DNA of 64,000 nucleotides from Bolinopsis microptera (Eukaryota > Ctenophora > Tentaculata > Lobata > Bolinopsidae), in NCBI RefSeq assembly GCF_026151205.1, contig NC_087080.1, positions 5,931,096-5,995,095 on the forward strand. The letters run 5' to 3'. A model generated the notes under the pieces. It saw only the letters and a program-made list of their open reading frames with translations, did no database searches and was not told the origin of the DNA. The position numbers and the translations under genes are program-made. Positions 25,739-36,470 of this stretch are shown here, in pieces (position 1 is the first letter of the stretch; each line of letters opens with the position of its first letter).

Positions 25739-27974
25739 CTAATCTTGCTCGGATCGACATCCCTGAGATCTGGCGAGTTTGCGGGCGAGTGCGTCGTGAG
25801 GGAGAGTTCCAGCTCGGGGACGCAGTTGTGGGTTGTTTGAGTCTTTGTCTTGGAGTGCGTGTGATCTCCAGGCTTCCGAGAGGAGTCGAATCTAGGGAGT
25901 AACTCGACCATCAGATATTGTCCAACATTTTACCCAATTAGTGTATCACATGACTCTGACATCATAATGAGGTCAGACTAAAGATAACAAATAAAACATC
26001 GTAATACTCACAGGTATGAATGGCTTGAGTTCGTTTTCTTTCTCCACCAAGTTGAGGTATTCTGGGTCGAGAAGGGAGAATCTGACGTGATTGATAACCT
26101 TCCTTGCAACATCCTTCATCGACGAACCAGTGATTACCTGAAGATTAAGAAGAATAGTCAAGTGATCACATCTAGTCTTAAACAATCATCACATCTAAAA
26201 CAATTAAGTTACTACTAAGAAGTCTGCTGTTTGCCAGGATTCAAGCATGCATTAGGGCTCATAATTCTCTTCCTTCAATAACATAGAGTTAGACAAATAG
26301 CGTTATCTTAAATTTTGGTCGGACTTGTTGTGCTCTGCCAAGAGATTTAAAGAACCGCAACAGGATTTTAGTAAGCTTAATAGCACCACAATCCAAGATT
26401 TATCCAGATTTTATTAAGAACTATAGAACCGCAATCCAAGATTCATCCAAACTTTATGGAATTGGAACCACACTCCAGAAATTTCTTGCAAGAGCATTAT
26501 AGAGTGTAATAAGGGTGGCAGCGTGTTGTATACAGTAAGTATTATAGATCTAACACGCACACGCTGTGCAGAATAAAGAGCGATAGCTTATTTCGCTGAC
26601 CTCACGGATAAAATTTCGTGCTGCTTGCAACTTGGAGTTGGTAGTAAGTAAGTGCAACAAGCACAGTACAATTTATCATGCTGTTCTTGCGCTGTAAATT
26701 TTAACCAGGACAGAAATAACCTACTTCTGCAGATATATCGCACAGAATTTTAAACAAATGGTCAACTCGACTGGCAATTTTATAAAAGAGGTGCAAAAAA
26801 GGTTTAATGTCTGAAAATATATTATGTAGAATCAAGCTTTTGATCCCAAGAAGAGTTACTTACAGCGTTAACAGTAGACCATTCCTTGACAGCGTTGAGC
26901 ACTTCACTCTCATCCGCCTTGAGCTTGTCGCTCTGCAGGACAAAGGACAGAGATTCTTCTGACATCTCAACAAAGGTCCTGCTTTTGAATACTCCCTGAA
27001 GATAATGAGATACAGTTGGTAATTGGCATCCACAATTATACCAGTCAACAAGTACTATCAATTTTTTTTAAAGGATTGAGCTTAAAAGAAGAAACAACAA
27101 GTGTGGAATAATTGGAGATGCTTTCTAAAAAGAAACTTACAAGTGTGTTCCTCTCGACGAATCCGAGGCAAGTTTTCTTAAGATCAGAGTTATTGTAGGA
27201 GATAGCTGCCTGGAGAGCTTCACAGACAGTATCCACGGTGAGGGTGGATTTGAAGAAGTCGATACACAGTTTCTTGAGGTCCTCAATACCATACTCTACA
27301 GCTGCTGTCAGAACGTCTGTAACATTACAGGCGTCTAAATAACACCTGGAGGGAGATGATGTTACTTAAAGTGAACTGACTTTCTGATATTTGGAACATC
27401 TGATGCTGTTTCCATGGAAACTATCTGATAAACAACATTTATAACTTGTCAGGAAATCCCATTCGGTTACAAAAATTCAGAAACGGAGTAGCTATTTTTA
27501 TTTTTCACAACCAACCTATTAGTATAAATAAACTCTATCACAGCTAGGAATATATGGGGCTGTGTGTCAGATAGAACAAAAACATGCGCTCCATTTTCCA
27601 GCTTTGGCTTTGAATCTGAAGCTTGGGCGAACATAGCCTTGAACACCTCGCATCTTGGAGATAGGATGGATTTGTGGCCAAAAACTTGTTTCCTTTCTTC
27701 TCCGACAACAAATTGTACGTCACTGAAATGCGGACAATATTAAACAAAAGGTCGTTATTAAATTATTTGCAATCTTTAATAACATATTAAAAGTAGACAA
27801 TACTTATTGATACAAACTACTTTCAATCCTTCTGGAGTTTTCAAATAATAAAACTACAATGCAAAGTAATTGTAAAAGCAAATTAAGTAACCTAAGTAAA
27901 GGATTGTTGACCATCTTCTTCATATCAGCGGCGAACGCCTTATTGCTGCCATAGCAAGCCTTTCTATTAGCCAT
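25739..27974 (-). CDS. BTBD19: BTB/POZ-BACK protein, BTBD19 orthologue
   Basis: Six exons on the reverse strand: 27974-27892, 27722-27516, 27345-27141, 26995-26864, 26137-26012, 25891-25739. All junctions are GT-AG and in frame, giving 301 aa (human BTBD19 is about 290). The N-terminal BTB domain shows 'LVNNP'-type 'MVNNPLLSDVQFVVGEE', 'VFGHKSILSPRC' and 'AVIEFIYTNRCYLDACNV'. 'VLTAAVEYGIEDLKKLC' and the BACK domain with 'VFKSRTFVEMSEESL', 'LQSDKLKADESEVLNAVKEW' and 'VRFSLLDPEYL' follow. The last exon carries the family's C-terminal 'EAWRSHAL' and 'RPRAGTLPHDAL'. There are no Kelch repeats, as expected for BTBD19. BTB-BACK proteins often act as Cullin-3 adaptors; BTBD19's own role is poorly known. 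Confidence 0.88.
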
Positions 27975-29807
27975 CTTACCTAACCTGTAGGATTATAGAC
28001 AGTTATGGAACACTGTAAGACTAAAAAATTATATCAAGCGATGAGAAGATGTGACGGTAAATTTTAAGGAGCTACTTATCAAACTGCAACTATATGCTTG
28101 AGAGTTGATAAATAAGTCCAAGAATCTTGATGCTTGATTCGAAAATTTTCCAATGTGACCCGTTCTGAAACTATGCACCTAGTTTTAAATTTCCACGCAG
28201 TTGCGTAAATTTTAAATTATAATTAAAACTTAAATAGCAATGCTTGCCATTTCAGTTGTTTGCAGGTGTGTACGAGTGTTGAAAATTTAAATCGGGTCAA
28301 CGGAATATTTGAAAACTGATAGAACATTAACTCTGCATACTGTGCTTGATCTTTTCTGCAGAGCACAAGCGTAACGCAAATGGAAAGTTAAATCAAGTGT
28401 TCTACAAGAAAAGAAGAAAAAAGAAAAGGAGGAGCCAAGAATTATTCATCCGTTCATCGGCCAGGACAAAAGAAGAAGCCAAGACCCTTTTAAAGGGCGA
28501 GGAGAACTGAAAGCAAATTTTAATTTTACGTCACACTCCGTTTTGTTGGTTGTGGGAAAATAAGGGCCGTAGACTGTACAGCTAACAGTAATAGAGCAAA
28601 TGGTATAGCTGAGCAGAGTAGTACTAGTAGCTGCTGTAACAACTAGTTATACAGAGCTAAAGTCAGATGTTAAAAGTCTGCCACTTTGGCACAAGATACT
28701 GAAAAACCAGCACAGGACGAGCCACCTAGCGGAGCGAGCAAGAAACTGAATGAGAGAATTGATTGCACGTAAGTTTAAAAGTTGTTATGACATGTGGAAC
28801 AAACAAACAAATCCGCGGACGGCATTGAGTGGACGATGACCAATAGCAGCTCATTGCTTGTCTGCGTCAGCACATGCGTTGTCATGTGTCGTGCACGTGA
28901 CGTGCACGTGTTTGTCACGTGATATTCACGTGCAACATCTGCAAACTATCACACTGTACAGGAAGGTAAAGTGCAAGGGAGCGTTCTCTTCGTTCCAGCT
29001 TATCGAGACGGCTTTCGTTCATCACGTGACTAATACATGATAAGTAAAATACATATTTTATTTTTCTTGCTTGTCTTGGCTGATGCGGTGCCATGGAAAC
29101 GGCAGTGCTATTCGTCTGAAAGCATGAGAGCGTCACTGGAGTGAAATGTAAAAACGTGAGCACTCTGGGCTGGATTCTTGCTTGTTAGCCCTCAAAATGA
29201 GAGCTTGTTACGTGAACATCAGACAGAACAATGGCCCCACAATCGGAAAAATTCAAATCTCGCATCAAAATCTTTAAAATAGCTAGGTTAAGTACACGTC
29301 ATGCAGGTGGTCACTGTACTTGAAGCTGGAACTAGGGGTGAAGTGGGAAAAAACTTTTAAAATTCATGTCAGCAGAATACTACAATAAGGGAATTAAAGA
29401 AATTATAATTAGATATCATTATCATCAACCTAGTGGTAACGAAAATAGTACAACATTTACATTTAATATCAATTTGAATATTCCTTTGCAAAAAAGCAAA
29501 GAGTTCAAGCAGAAAAAGGGTCCCTTATTTGATATTGTGATAAGATAATCAGACTTTCCAAGTCATTAATGGTCTTCGTAATCTATATTATTTCAGATAA
29601 ATCAAGTTCTTCAAGACTGATCTTCTTAAAATTCCTGTTTCTGACAGAATAAAATCCAATGAACTACTAGCATTAATAAAGCATCAAACTTTGATAAAAA
29701 CTAACATTCGTGTAATCCTTTAAAATTCCACTAAAAAGTCATGGCCTAAATGGAATTCTTCGTCCTCAAGTCGCATATATTTCAAGAATGCTCTATCCTC
29801 TTCATCC
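27975..29807. other. Intergenic between BTBD19 and SPATA4
   Basis: Upstream side of BTBD19. A purine-rich stretch lies near 28400-28520. A CACGTG array is at 28894-28932, with another CACGTG near 29022-29027. No supported gene. Confidence 0.45.
28894..28932. promoter_or_regulatory. Four CACGTG E-boxes at exact 11-bp spacing
   Basis: CACGTG begins at 28894, 28905, 28916 and 28927, one site per 11 bp, about one DNA turn, so all sites face the same side of the helix. CACGTG is bound by bHLH factors of the MYC/MAX, USF, CLOCK and HIF types. It is about 0.9 kb upstream of BTBD19 (reverse strand). It may also be a short tandem repeat without function. Confidence 0.5.
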
Positions 29808-31984
29808 TCATCTGGAATGCTGAGCCACTGCCGAGTACCCGGTACTCTCGCCTAGCTTTATTGTCGGCCTGAAGAAATTCAGTTTCAACTATCCATCAAA
29901 CATAGAAATATAAACTAAACTGCGTACATTATCAATATAATCATTGTTGATAAGTAAAATAACTTATGGCTTTAATTGATTAAACAATAGTTGCTGCACG
30001 ATTACACATACAACTTACTTATAAGTTCCATCAATTCTAAATATGTCGTGGTAATTGAGCCTTTTAAATTGGCCCATGCTATGGGCAGGTCTGTAAAAAT
30101 AAAGTTTCAACGATCTTCCAAAAAAAGAAGAAGGTCCCCTAGAGACTCCCGGAAAGGTGCAAATGGCTCACAATAGTTTTATGCAAATTCGACAGATTTT
30201 AAATGCTATTTTTTAGATTTAAAGCAACATAATTTAATAAATTAATTTAAGTTAATTTAAAGCAACACGTAAATTTGCTATAAATTGCTTTGGGTATTTA
30301 CTATTTAGGCTCAAAACGAGGAAAAGTGGCTTTAAATATTTTTTGCCATCAAATTCTTATTTTATTTCAATAAAATAATTGATCACTAAATTAATCGACA
30401 GTTTCTCATTAAAGACAAAGTTAAACTTACTGATAGGTGCCAAACATATCGTTGTGAATCTGCCCTTTGATCTGATCCATACTGCTGGCAGGGAGATCTC
30501 TGCCACTTTGTTTCACCTTTATTTCAGCAAACTGAACATTTTCTGGCACCCTGTTAGCGGACACTGGACGACTTTTGCGCCCTTAGTTAAAAATCGGTTA
30601 TTCAATAGATTAGTTCGTTAACACCAATCTAGTTCTACTTAGACGCGGAGAAGATAAAATAAGTTCCAAGTTGGTTCTTTGAATATAATGAAGTGAAGAT
30701 AAGAAGTAGTCAAGAAAACAAAAGAGACATTGAGATACAAGCGCAGTAATTATTCAAAATTTTCAGGTAAAATTTTAGAATTTACACTACCTTGCTTCGA
30801 CTGACATATTCCATTGCGGTCATTTTGACTGCTTTCAGGCTTCATTTTCGGCCTGATTTCCCCTAACGTTGGTTTTATTCCAAACCTATCTGGATCCTGA
30901 AGGAGTTGCACGGCTTATAAGACAATAATCATCAATTATATTGCCGAAATATCTCAACATCAGGAAGTTGACACAATGATTGTGCACCAGATTACGAGAC
31001 AGATAAGAGTATCCTGATAATAGAGTCAAGAGAAACGACACTCTTGGAAGCGAAGAGGATTAAGGACTATTCGACCTGTAACATGGAATATATTTCTTCT
31101 CTAACATCCTCAATAAATATTTTAAAATGTTGTAATTAGTTGAATGAAATAATAACCTGCAGACGTTGGCTCTGTCTGTGTTGCTGGTGTAAAGATATGA
31201 TGTGTTGAGTCTTGCTCATCAGATGGCTGGTATCAGGTCCCGTTTCCAGTTCTGTGTTTGCTAGATTGTTCTTTATTGCTGTCGAAGCTGTTGCTCTTGC
31301 GTGTAATGGTAACTTCGACTGAAAACAAATGTAATGTTTAATGCATTTAAAGTAAATTTAATATAAAAGAGCACGGCAAGGGTAACCAATAGCAAAATTC
31401 TCAGACAGCAGAGTTGTGAAATAAAAATAGCTTGGAGCTTCTCTCACCTGATAAGATAGATCGTTAAATGTTTGGTTCCGTGGAGTAAGTCTGTAAGTAG
31501 GCCTGTTAGTGAGGGTGGTGTAAAGTTGTTCAACTAGAACCTCAGCTGCTGCACTTTTACAGTGTATCGTTCCTTCCATTACATCTCGGTCAATTGCATA
31601 GTTCTGGAATTCGAGGAAAATCAAGATAAACTATGGTATGACAGGAGCAAATTGTGATTGAAGCTCTTCAAAAAAGTCATTGAAAGCGGTTTGGGTCGGG
31701 AAAAATGACGCTAAAGTTCAGATTCTCTTAAGTTATTATACCGGTAAAAAACTGGTGCTTACTTTATTTTTGAAAAAAGTTTCGAGCAAATTCCAGTTCA
31801 ATAGTTTACTCTGGATTGATGTTCCATTGTTGAAGCAGTGGATCTTGATTTCTTTAGGATGGTACCATGATAAAATCTCAGCGACCAAATATCCGTTTGA
31901 AAAATCCCATTTGGGATTCTTAACGCTGATGGATAGATCAAGACTTTGAAGCCATTTCAGCACTTCCCTGGGCAGTGCGTTCAT
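29808..31984 (-). CDS. SPATA4: SPATA4 orthologue, CH-like (CLAMP/Spef1-type) domain protein
   Basis: Seven exons on the reverse strand: 31984-31763, 31603-31448, 31318-31157, 30896-30791, 30581-30431, 30090-30019, 29868-29808. All junctions are GT-AG and in phase, giving 309 aa (human SPATA4, 305 aa). The N-terminal calponin-homology-like domain shows 'VLKWLQSLDLSISVKN', 'DFSNGYLVAEILSWYHP' and 'FNNGTSIQSKLLNW', followed by 'GTIHCKSAAAEVLVEQLY'. The later part has 'DPDRFGIKPTLGEI', which matches the family's 'KPTVGEV', and 'EIKVKQSG', which matches 'EIHVKQAG'. SPATA4 is expressed in testis and ciliated cells in vertebrates; this domain class binds axonemal microtubules. A first exon upstream could add residues. 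It lies 0.8 kb from DNAI1 on the same strand. Confidence 0.88.
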
Positions 31985-32756
31985 AGCTGGAGAGTATAAT
32001 TAACATTATACATTGATATAATGATATTTTTAGTAATCACTAAATATAAGTTACGAAGAAATGGAATGAACAATTTTCATACTTATTTTGTTTCGTGAAG
32101 ACTAATTCACAGCTAAAATAATCCTTCATTATTTATGATGAATTTTGAAGATCAGTGAAACATAAAGATTGAGTAAAAATGTAGGAAATTTTGCCTCGAG
32201 CGATTACATAAATTGGACATAATTTATAACAAAAATTGGCTTATCTAGATGATAATTTGTTGAGAAATTATAGAAAACAAAACAAAACAAACGGTTTAAA
32301 TTTTTAAAATTGCTTTAGGAACACTCAATTAGTAATAAAACTCACAACCATATTATGACACATGTTAGTTTTACTTCAAAAATTAGGTTTTAGTACTTGA
32401 GCATTGTTTATTGCATTCAACCCATTATTATTATCATGCAAATTATCAAATAAATTGAGTGGTTTAATATGGATTTAACTTTTTCACCTTTAATAAGCAA
32501 ACCGATAATCAGAGTTCTTGTGCAGCATAATACAGAAATTTATCTATTAATAGATTTTCTATTAATTAGCCTAGCAGATCATTTTATCAAAATAGAATAG
32601 TCACAAAAATTGGTTTAACTTTAACAGCAATTATCACATCATTGTTCTCTGTGATATATGCTAAAATTTCCTCAATTCTTTCATCTTATAATACCCGAGA
32701 GCTGAAGTGGATGTTTACTGTCGGGCACCAAAAATTCGCCAACAACCAAACCTAGT
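31985..32756. other. Intergenic between SPATA4 and DNAI1
   Basis: Very AT-rich, nothing recognisable. It must contain the SPATA4 promoter and the DNAI1 3' UTR, since both genes are on the reverse strand. Confidence 0.5.
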
Positions 32757-34793
32757 CTATTTGGATGTAGGTTCTCGAACAAGCTCTAGAAGTTTTTCCA
32801 TTTTTGCAATCTCATTTTCTTTTGAGTATGACTTGTCTTTGACAGCCTTCCTCAGATTTGGACTGAGCTTTAGAGTCATAGCGTTGCCTCTGTCGTCACC
32901 AACAGCAATGATAGGATAATGCGCATTGAAAGCAAGGTGATTGACTTTCGTTTTCTTCTTCTGAACAACAGATTGTTGACATAAAGGCTCATACTTCTCC
33001 TGACTGAGATCAAAGATGTGTACTTGACCATCATCAGTAACAGCTCCAAATACGGTAGCTGAGTATGGAGACCAAACAACATCACCAACAGAACTTCCAA
33101 GATCGAACGTGAACATGGGTTCACTGTAATTGTGGTCCCAGATTTTCACAGTCCAGTCAGCACTGCAACTAGCAAATACTCTGGGGTGGAAGTTGTTCCA
33201 TCTCACAGCATAAACTGCCATGTGATGAGCATCGTATGTGTCCAAAAACTGAGAACTGTAGTGCTTACTACACTTATGGATTTTTCCTTCTTCGGTTCCT
33301 ACTAAGAACAAATAATCAGTCGATTTGTGGAAATCAAAGCAAGTTCCACAAGCAAGGTCCATTCCTACACCACTGTCAGCATCGTTGTCTGGTTGCATTT
33401 TGATGAGAATAATGTCTGTACCTTGCAGCTCGTTTTTGATAAGGCTCCAGCATGTAACTCGACCATCACTAGAAATTGAGAAGAAGTTCAACTGATTGTC
33501 TAAATCATTCTCCTGCCAGTATACCTGCCAAACAGGATCAGTGTGTTTACCACTCTTAGCTGAAGATAGGAAAGCAGGTGTATTGTTTTTCTCTCTGAGA
33601 TTATACACAGCAACCGCTCCATCATAATAGCCGACAGCAATAAGGTAAGGGTGTTCTGGGTGGAAATCGAGAGACATGACACCACTGTCTGTTGTGTAAG
33701 TAAATTCAGGGAAGGAAGGATTTTTGAGGGAGTAAATGCAGATAAGTCCAGAGCTCTGTTTGAGGAAATCGTAACTTCCATGAGCCACAGCAAACATATC
33801 ATCATATATGGGATTGAATACAACTGCTGTGACTGAGAACTTCTTGCCTTTCTCTGATCTGAAAGGCCAGAGTGGTAATAGAGTTCCCTCATTGCCTTTG
33901 AACTCATCAGATTGATCTTCCCAATATTTGAAATCTTGAGCAATTTCGTCATGTGTATTTTGATTTACCATCCTCTCAACAATTTTGGCAGGTTTTCCAA
34001 TCCGTGTGAATATCTCATCTGCAGAAGTTGGTTCAAGAATGATTGCTCTACTCTTTTTATCCTTTTCATCTTTGTCCTTTTTCTTCTCCTTAGCTTTTTC
34101 TTGAGCCTCTAAGTCTTCGACATAAGCATCATATATCTCCCATTGGTTGGCAGTTGAAGAAAAGTTTGTTCTTGGAGGAGGTTCAGTTGATGTACCTCTC
34201 TCTCGATATGGATTATTGAAAGTTTGAGAAGCTCTTTCACTGTAATTGAACTGATTACGAAGAGCAGCTGCCTCTGGAGCCTTAGTTACGGTAACCTCTT
34301 TAGGAGCATCTTTTTCTGCTTCTTCTCCCTCGACTTCCACTTCAAGATCTTCTTCGGCAGGAATCTCCATTTCACTTAGGTTTTGCTCACTGGGACCATC
34401 ACCTAGACCTAGACGAGTAAGCTGACGTTTGCCTTCATCAGATTCTTTGTGGAGCATGTTGCCATCCATAGAGAAATGTATAGCAAGCTGATCAACTCCC
34501 ATCTTCATCTTGTAGCAACATTCTTTAAAACTGTACCGTACGATGTTGTTTGGGGCATGAGGATTATTAGCAGTCAGGATACGAGTAAACTCCTCCTTTA
34601 ACTCTTCGGCATTAAGATCTAATTGGTCATCAGGTTTCATCAATATCTTGGGCTGCATCCATTCATCATCTTCATCTCCCATTCTTGATTCATCATCATC
34701 TTTTCCTCTTCTTGAGACCTTGCTTTGAGACTGTATCTTAGAACTGGAGGATGTCAGTCCAGCAACCTTGGCAGCTAGCTTCTTTGGCGGCAT
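32757..34793 (-). CDS. DNAI1: Axonemal outer-arm dynein intermediate chain 1
   Basis: Intronless, 678 aa (human DNAI1 is about 700). It is an intermediate chain of the outer dynein arm of motile cilia and helps anchor the arm to the doublet microtubule. Visible features: a basic N-terminus; the family segment 'DDQLDLNAEELKEEFTRIL' with 'NNPHAPNNIVRYSF'; an acidic stretch near residue 150; a Lys/Glu-rich coiled-coil region near 235-250 ('AKEKKKDKDEKDKKS'); then WD40 repeats from about residue 320 to 650, e.g. 'GVMSLDFHPEHPYLIAVGYY', 'VWQVYWQ', 'VYAVRWNNFHPRVFASCSAD', 'WTVKIWDHN' and 'DVVWSPYSATVF'. A single exon among intron-rich neighbours suggests an old retrocopy or massive intron loss. No poly-A remnant is visible after the stop. 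Confidence 0.95.
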   Translation of the reverse strand: MPPKKLAAKVAGLTSSSSKIQSQSKVSRRGKDDDESRMGDEDDEWMQPKILMKPDDQLDLNAEELKEEFTRILTANNPHAPNNIVRYSFKECCYKMKMGVDQLAIHFSMDGNMLHKESDEGKRQLTRLGLGDGPSEQNLSEMEIPAEEDLEVEVEGEEAEKDAPKEVTVTKAPEAAALRNQFNYSERASQTFNNPYRERGTSTEPPPRTNFSSTANQWEIYDAYVEDLEAQEKAKEKKKDKDEKDKKSRAIILEPTSADEIFTRIGKPAKIVERMVNQNTHDEIAQDFKYWEDQSDEFKGNEGTLLPLWPFRSEKGKKFSVTAVVFNPIYDDMFAVAHGSYDFLKQSSGLICIYSLKNPSFPEFTYTTDSGVMSLDFHPEHPYLIAVGYYDGAVAVYNLREKNNTPAFLSSAKSGKHTDPVWQVYWQENDLDNQLNFFSISSDGRVTCWSLIKNELQGTDIILIKMQPDNDADSGVGMDLACGTCFDFHKSTDYLFLVGTEEGKIHKCSKHYSSQFLDTYDAHHMAVYAVRWNNFHPRVFASCSADWTVKIWDHNYSEPMFTFDLGSSVGDVVWSPYSATVFGAVTDDGQVHIFDLSQEKYEPLCQQSVVQKKKTKVNHLAFNAHYPIIAVGDDRGNAMTLKLSPNLRKAVKDKSYSKENEIAKMEKLLELVREPTSK

Positions 34794-35547
34794 TTCAACC
34801 TACTTCAAGGGTTGTTAGGTAAGTATAGGTGATCACTGACATTAAATTTCACAAGAAAATAAAAAATAATTATCAATCAACATAATATATACATTAATCA
34901 TCACAGCAACATAATAAATAATGATTACTGAGGCAGTTAGCAGACATACATAATGCAGTGGCGTAACGTTGCTTGTTGGCGCCCCCGCCTAAAATGCGCC
35001 CATCCCTAAAATTGGACAAATTAGGTGATTTTAGAGGGTAGGCCGGTAAAATCTTTAATAAACTGTGTTTCTAGAGCAAAACGCACAGTTTTGCTAGTGT
35101 TATTACTGTTCACACTTTTCTCTCTCTTTCGTGACAGAATACTTCTAACCGTGTTTACCTTTTCTAGCAATGACAAGCAAAGAAGGATAACCGATTGGAC
35201 TGGGGAGGAGTGGAACATTGGCAGCACACTACCGTCCAATCGGTAAGTATTTATAATGTTTAGTTATTAGGTATTTATTTGGAATTGGTTTAATTTGGTG
35301 GTAAAGTTATTCTATTATGTAATAAAGTATTTTGTTTTACAGGTTTTGTACATACGACAAATACGGGTTTTATTGTTCAACTAGAGGCCATCTAACAGTG
35401 ATAGCAGGAAGTCGGAAAACGTTCTACGCAACGACCTGACAGTGGCACTTTGTTTGTGTGTTATTTAGGCTACAATTTAGAGACTAATTTAGAGACTAAT
35501 TTGAGAGACAGTTTTAGAGTTTTTATTTATTTAGTCGAACTATAACT

Positions 35548-35979
35548 ATGAGTCTTTGTGAGATACCAGTTTTAGACGACAGCGCTGACTACAGCACATG
35601 GAAGAAGAAAGTGCTAATATGGCAGCTTGGCACCGCAGCATCAACGAAACAGCAAGCTAGTAAGCTGATTATGAACATGAAAGGTAGACCACAGGAGGTT
35701 TCTATAAACATGACATTAAAGGTGCTAGGAGCAGAAGATGGAGTTGATAAACTCATTGCCGAACTGGACAAACTGTATAAGAAGGACAGTACTCAGTCTT
35801 TATTTAAGGCTATAGATGATTTTGAGGGATACAGGAGAGGAGATGGAGAAGATATAGACAACTACATCTTGGAATTCCAGAGGAGGTATAAAATTCTCAA
35901 ACAGCTCAGAAAGAACGAAGATCTTTACGATGACATGGTATTAGCGTATAGACTATTAAATCAGGCAAACCTCAGTTAA
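35548..35979 (+). pseudogene. Copia-type retrotransposon gag fragment
   Basis: A 143-codon frame beginning 'MSLCEIPVLDDSADYSTWKK' with 'VLIWQLGT', 'FKAIDDFEGYRRGDGED' and 'EFQRRYKIL'. The 'F.G.DY..WK' start and 'Y..RF..' centre resemble gag of Copia-type and related LTR retrotransposons. Zinc knuckle, protease, integrase and RT are missing, so this is a remnant inside the hAT-like element. Weak alternative: a domesticated gag-like gene. Confidence 0.55.
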
Positions 35980-36053
35980 GTTTTACAAAATTGTCCTACA
36001 TTCAAACAATGATTTGGCGCCCCCCCCCCCTCCTTAAATGGCACCCCCGCACA

Positions 36054-36177
36054 CAGTGGCGTAACTTTGCCTGTTGGCGCCCCCCCGCTCAGTGACGAAA
36101 AGCGCCCCCTAAAATTTTTTGTGTCCCTAAAAAAATTTTTAAAAAAGAAAAAAAAAAGGTCGGGTACTTTTTTCTCG

Positions 36178-36212
<35 letters not shown>

Positions 36213-36429
36213 CAGCTTTTTGCGCCCCCTGAAGCAAAAAAGGGTACCCCAAATATTTTTTTCGCGTCGACCGAACGCTAAATTGGACAGGGAAATACAC
36301 AAACAAGGCGTTTTTTCAGTGAAAGGGCCTAAAATTCAGGAAAATTGCGCCCCCCTTATACGGCGCCCCCCCCCCCCCCCCCCCCCCCCCGGCACAGCGG
36401 GGTCTGCGGGGCCCTAAGTTACGCCACTG
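36054..36429. mobile_element. hAT-like MITE (inner copy), 376 bp
   Basis: Ends CAGTGGCGTAACTT and its inverse, flanked by a perfect 8-bp duplication CCCGCACA (36046-36053 and 36430-36437). It inserted into the right part of the older outer copy of the same family. Contains two long poly-C runs (about 36178-36210 and 36366-36390). Confidence 0.88.
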
Positions 36430-36470
36430 CCCGCACAGCAAGGTCAGCGGGGCCCTTTGTTACGTCACTG

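Larger units (their letters stand above)
34956..36470. mobile_element. hAT-like DNA element (outer copy) with nested insertions
   Basis: Left end CAGTGGCGTAACGTTG at 34956. Right end is the inverse with CAGTGACGTAAC at 36459-36470. Flanks ACATAATG (34948-34955) and ACACAATG (36471-36478) form an 8-bp target duplication with one change. 8-bp duplications and CAG..CTG-type ends are typical of hAT elements. No transposase. It holds a Copia-like gag fragment and a second hAT copy. Confidence 0.8.

Noticed and set aside
29730-29856. Alternative frame 'RVPGTRQWLSIPDEDEEDRAF' region in the last SPATA4 exon
   Set aside because: It needs a poor acceptor and the wrong phase; the in-phase reading from 'tttcttcag' ends at 29808 and fits the intron phases.
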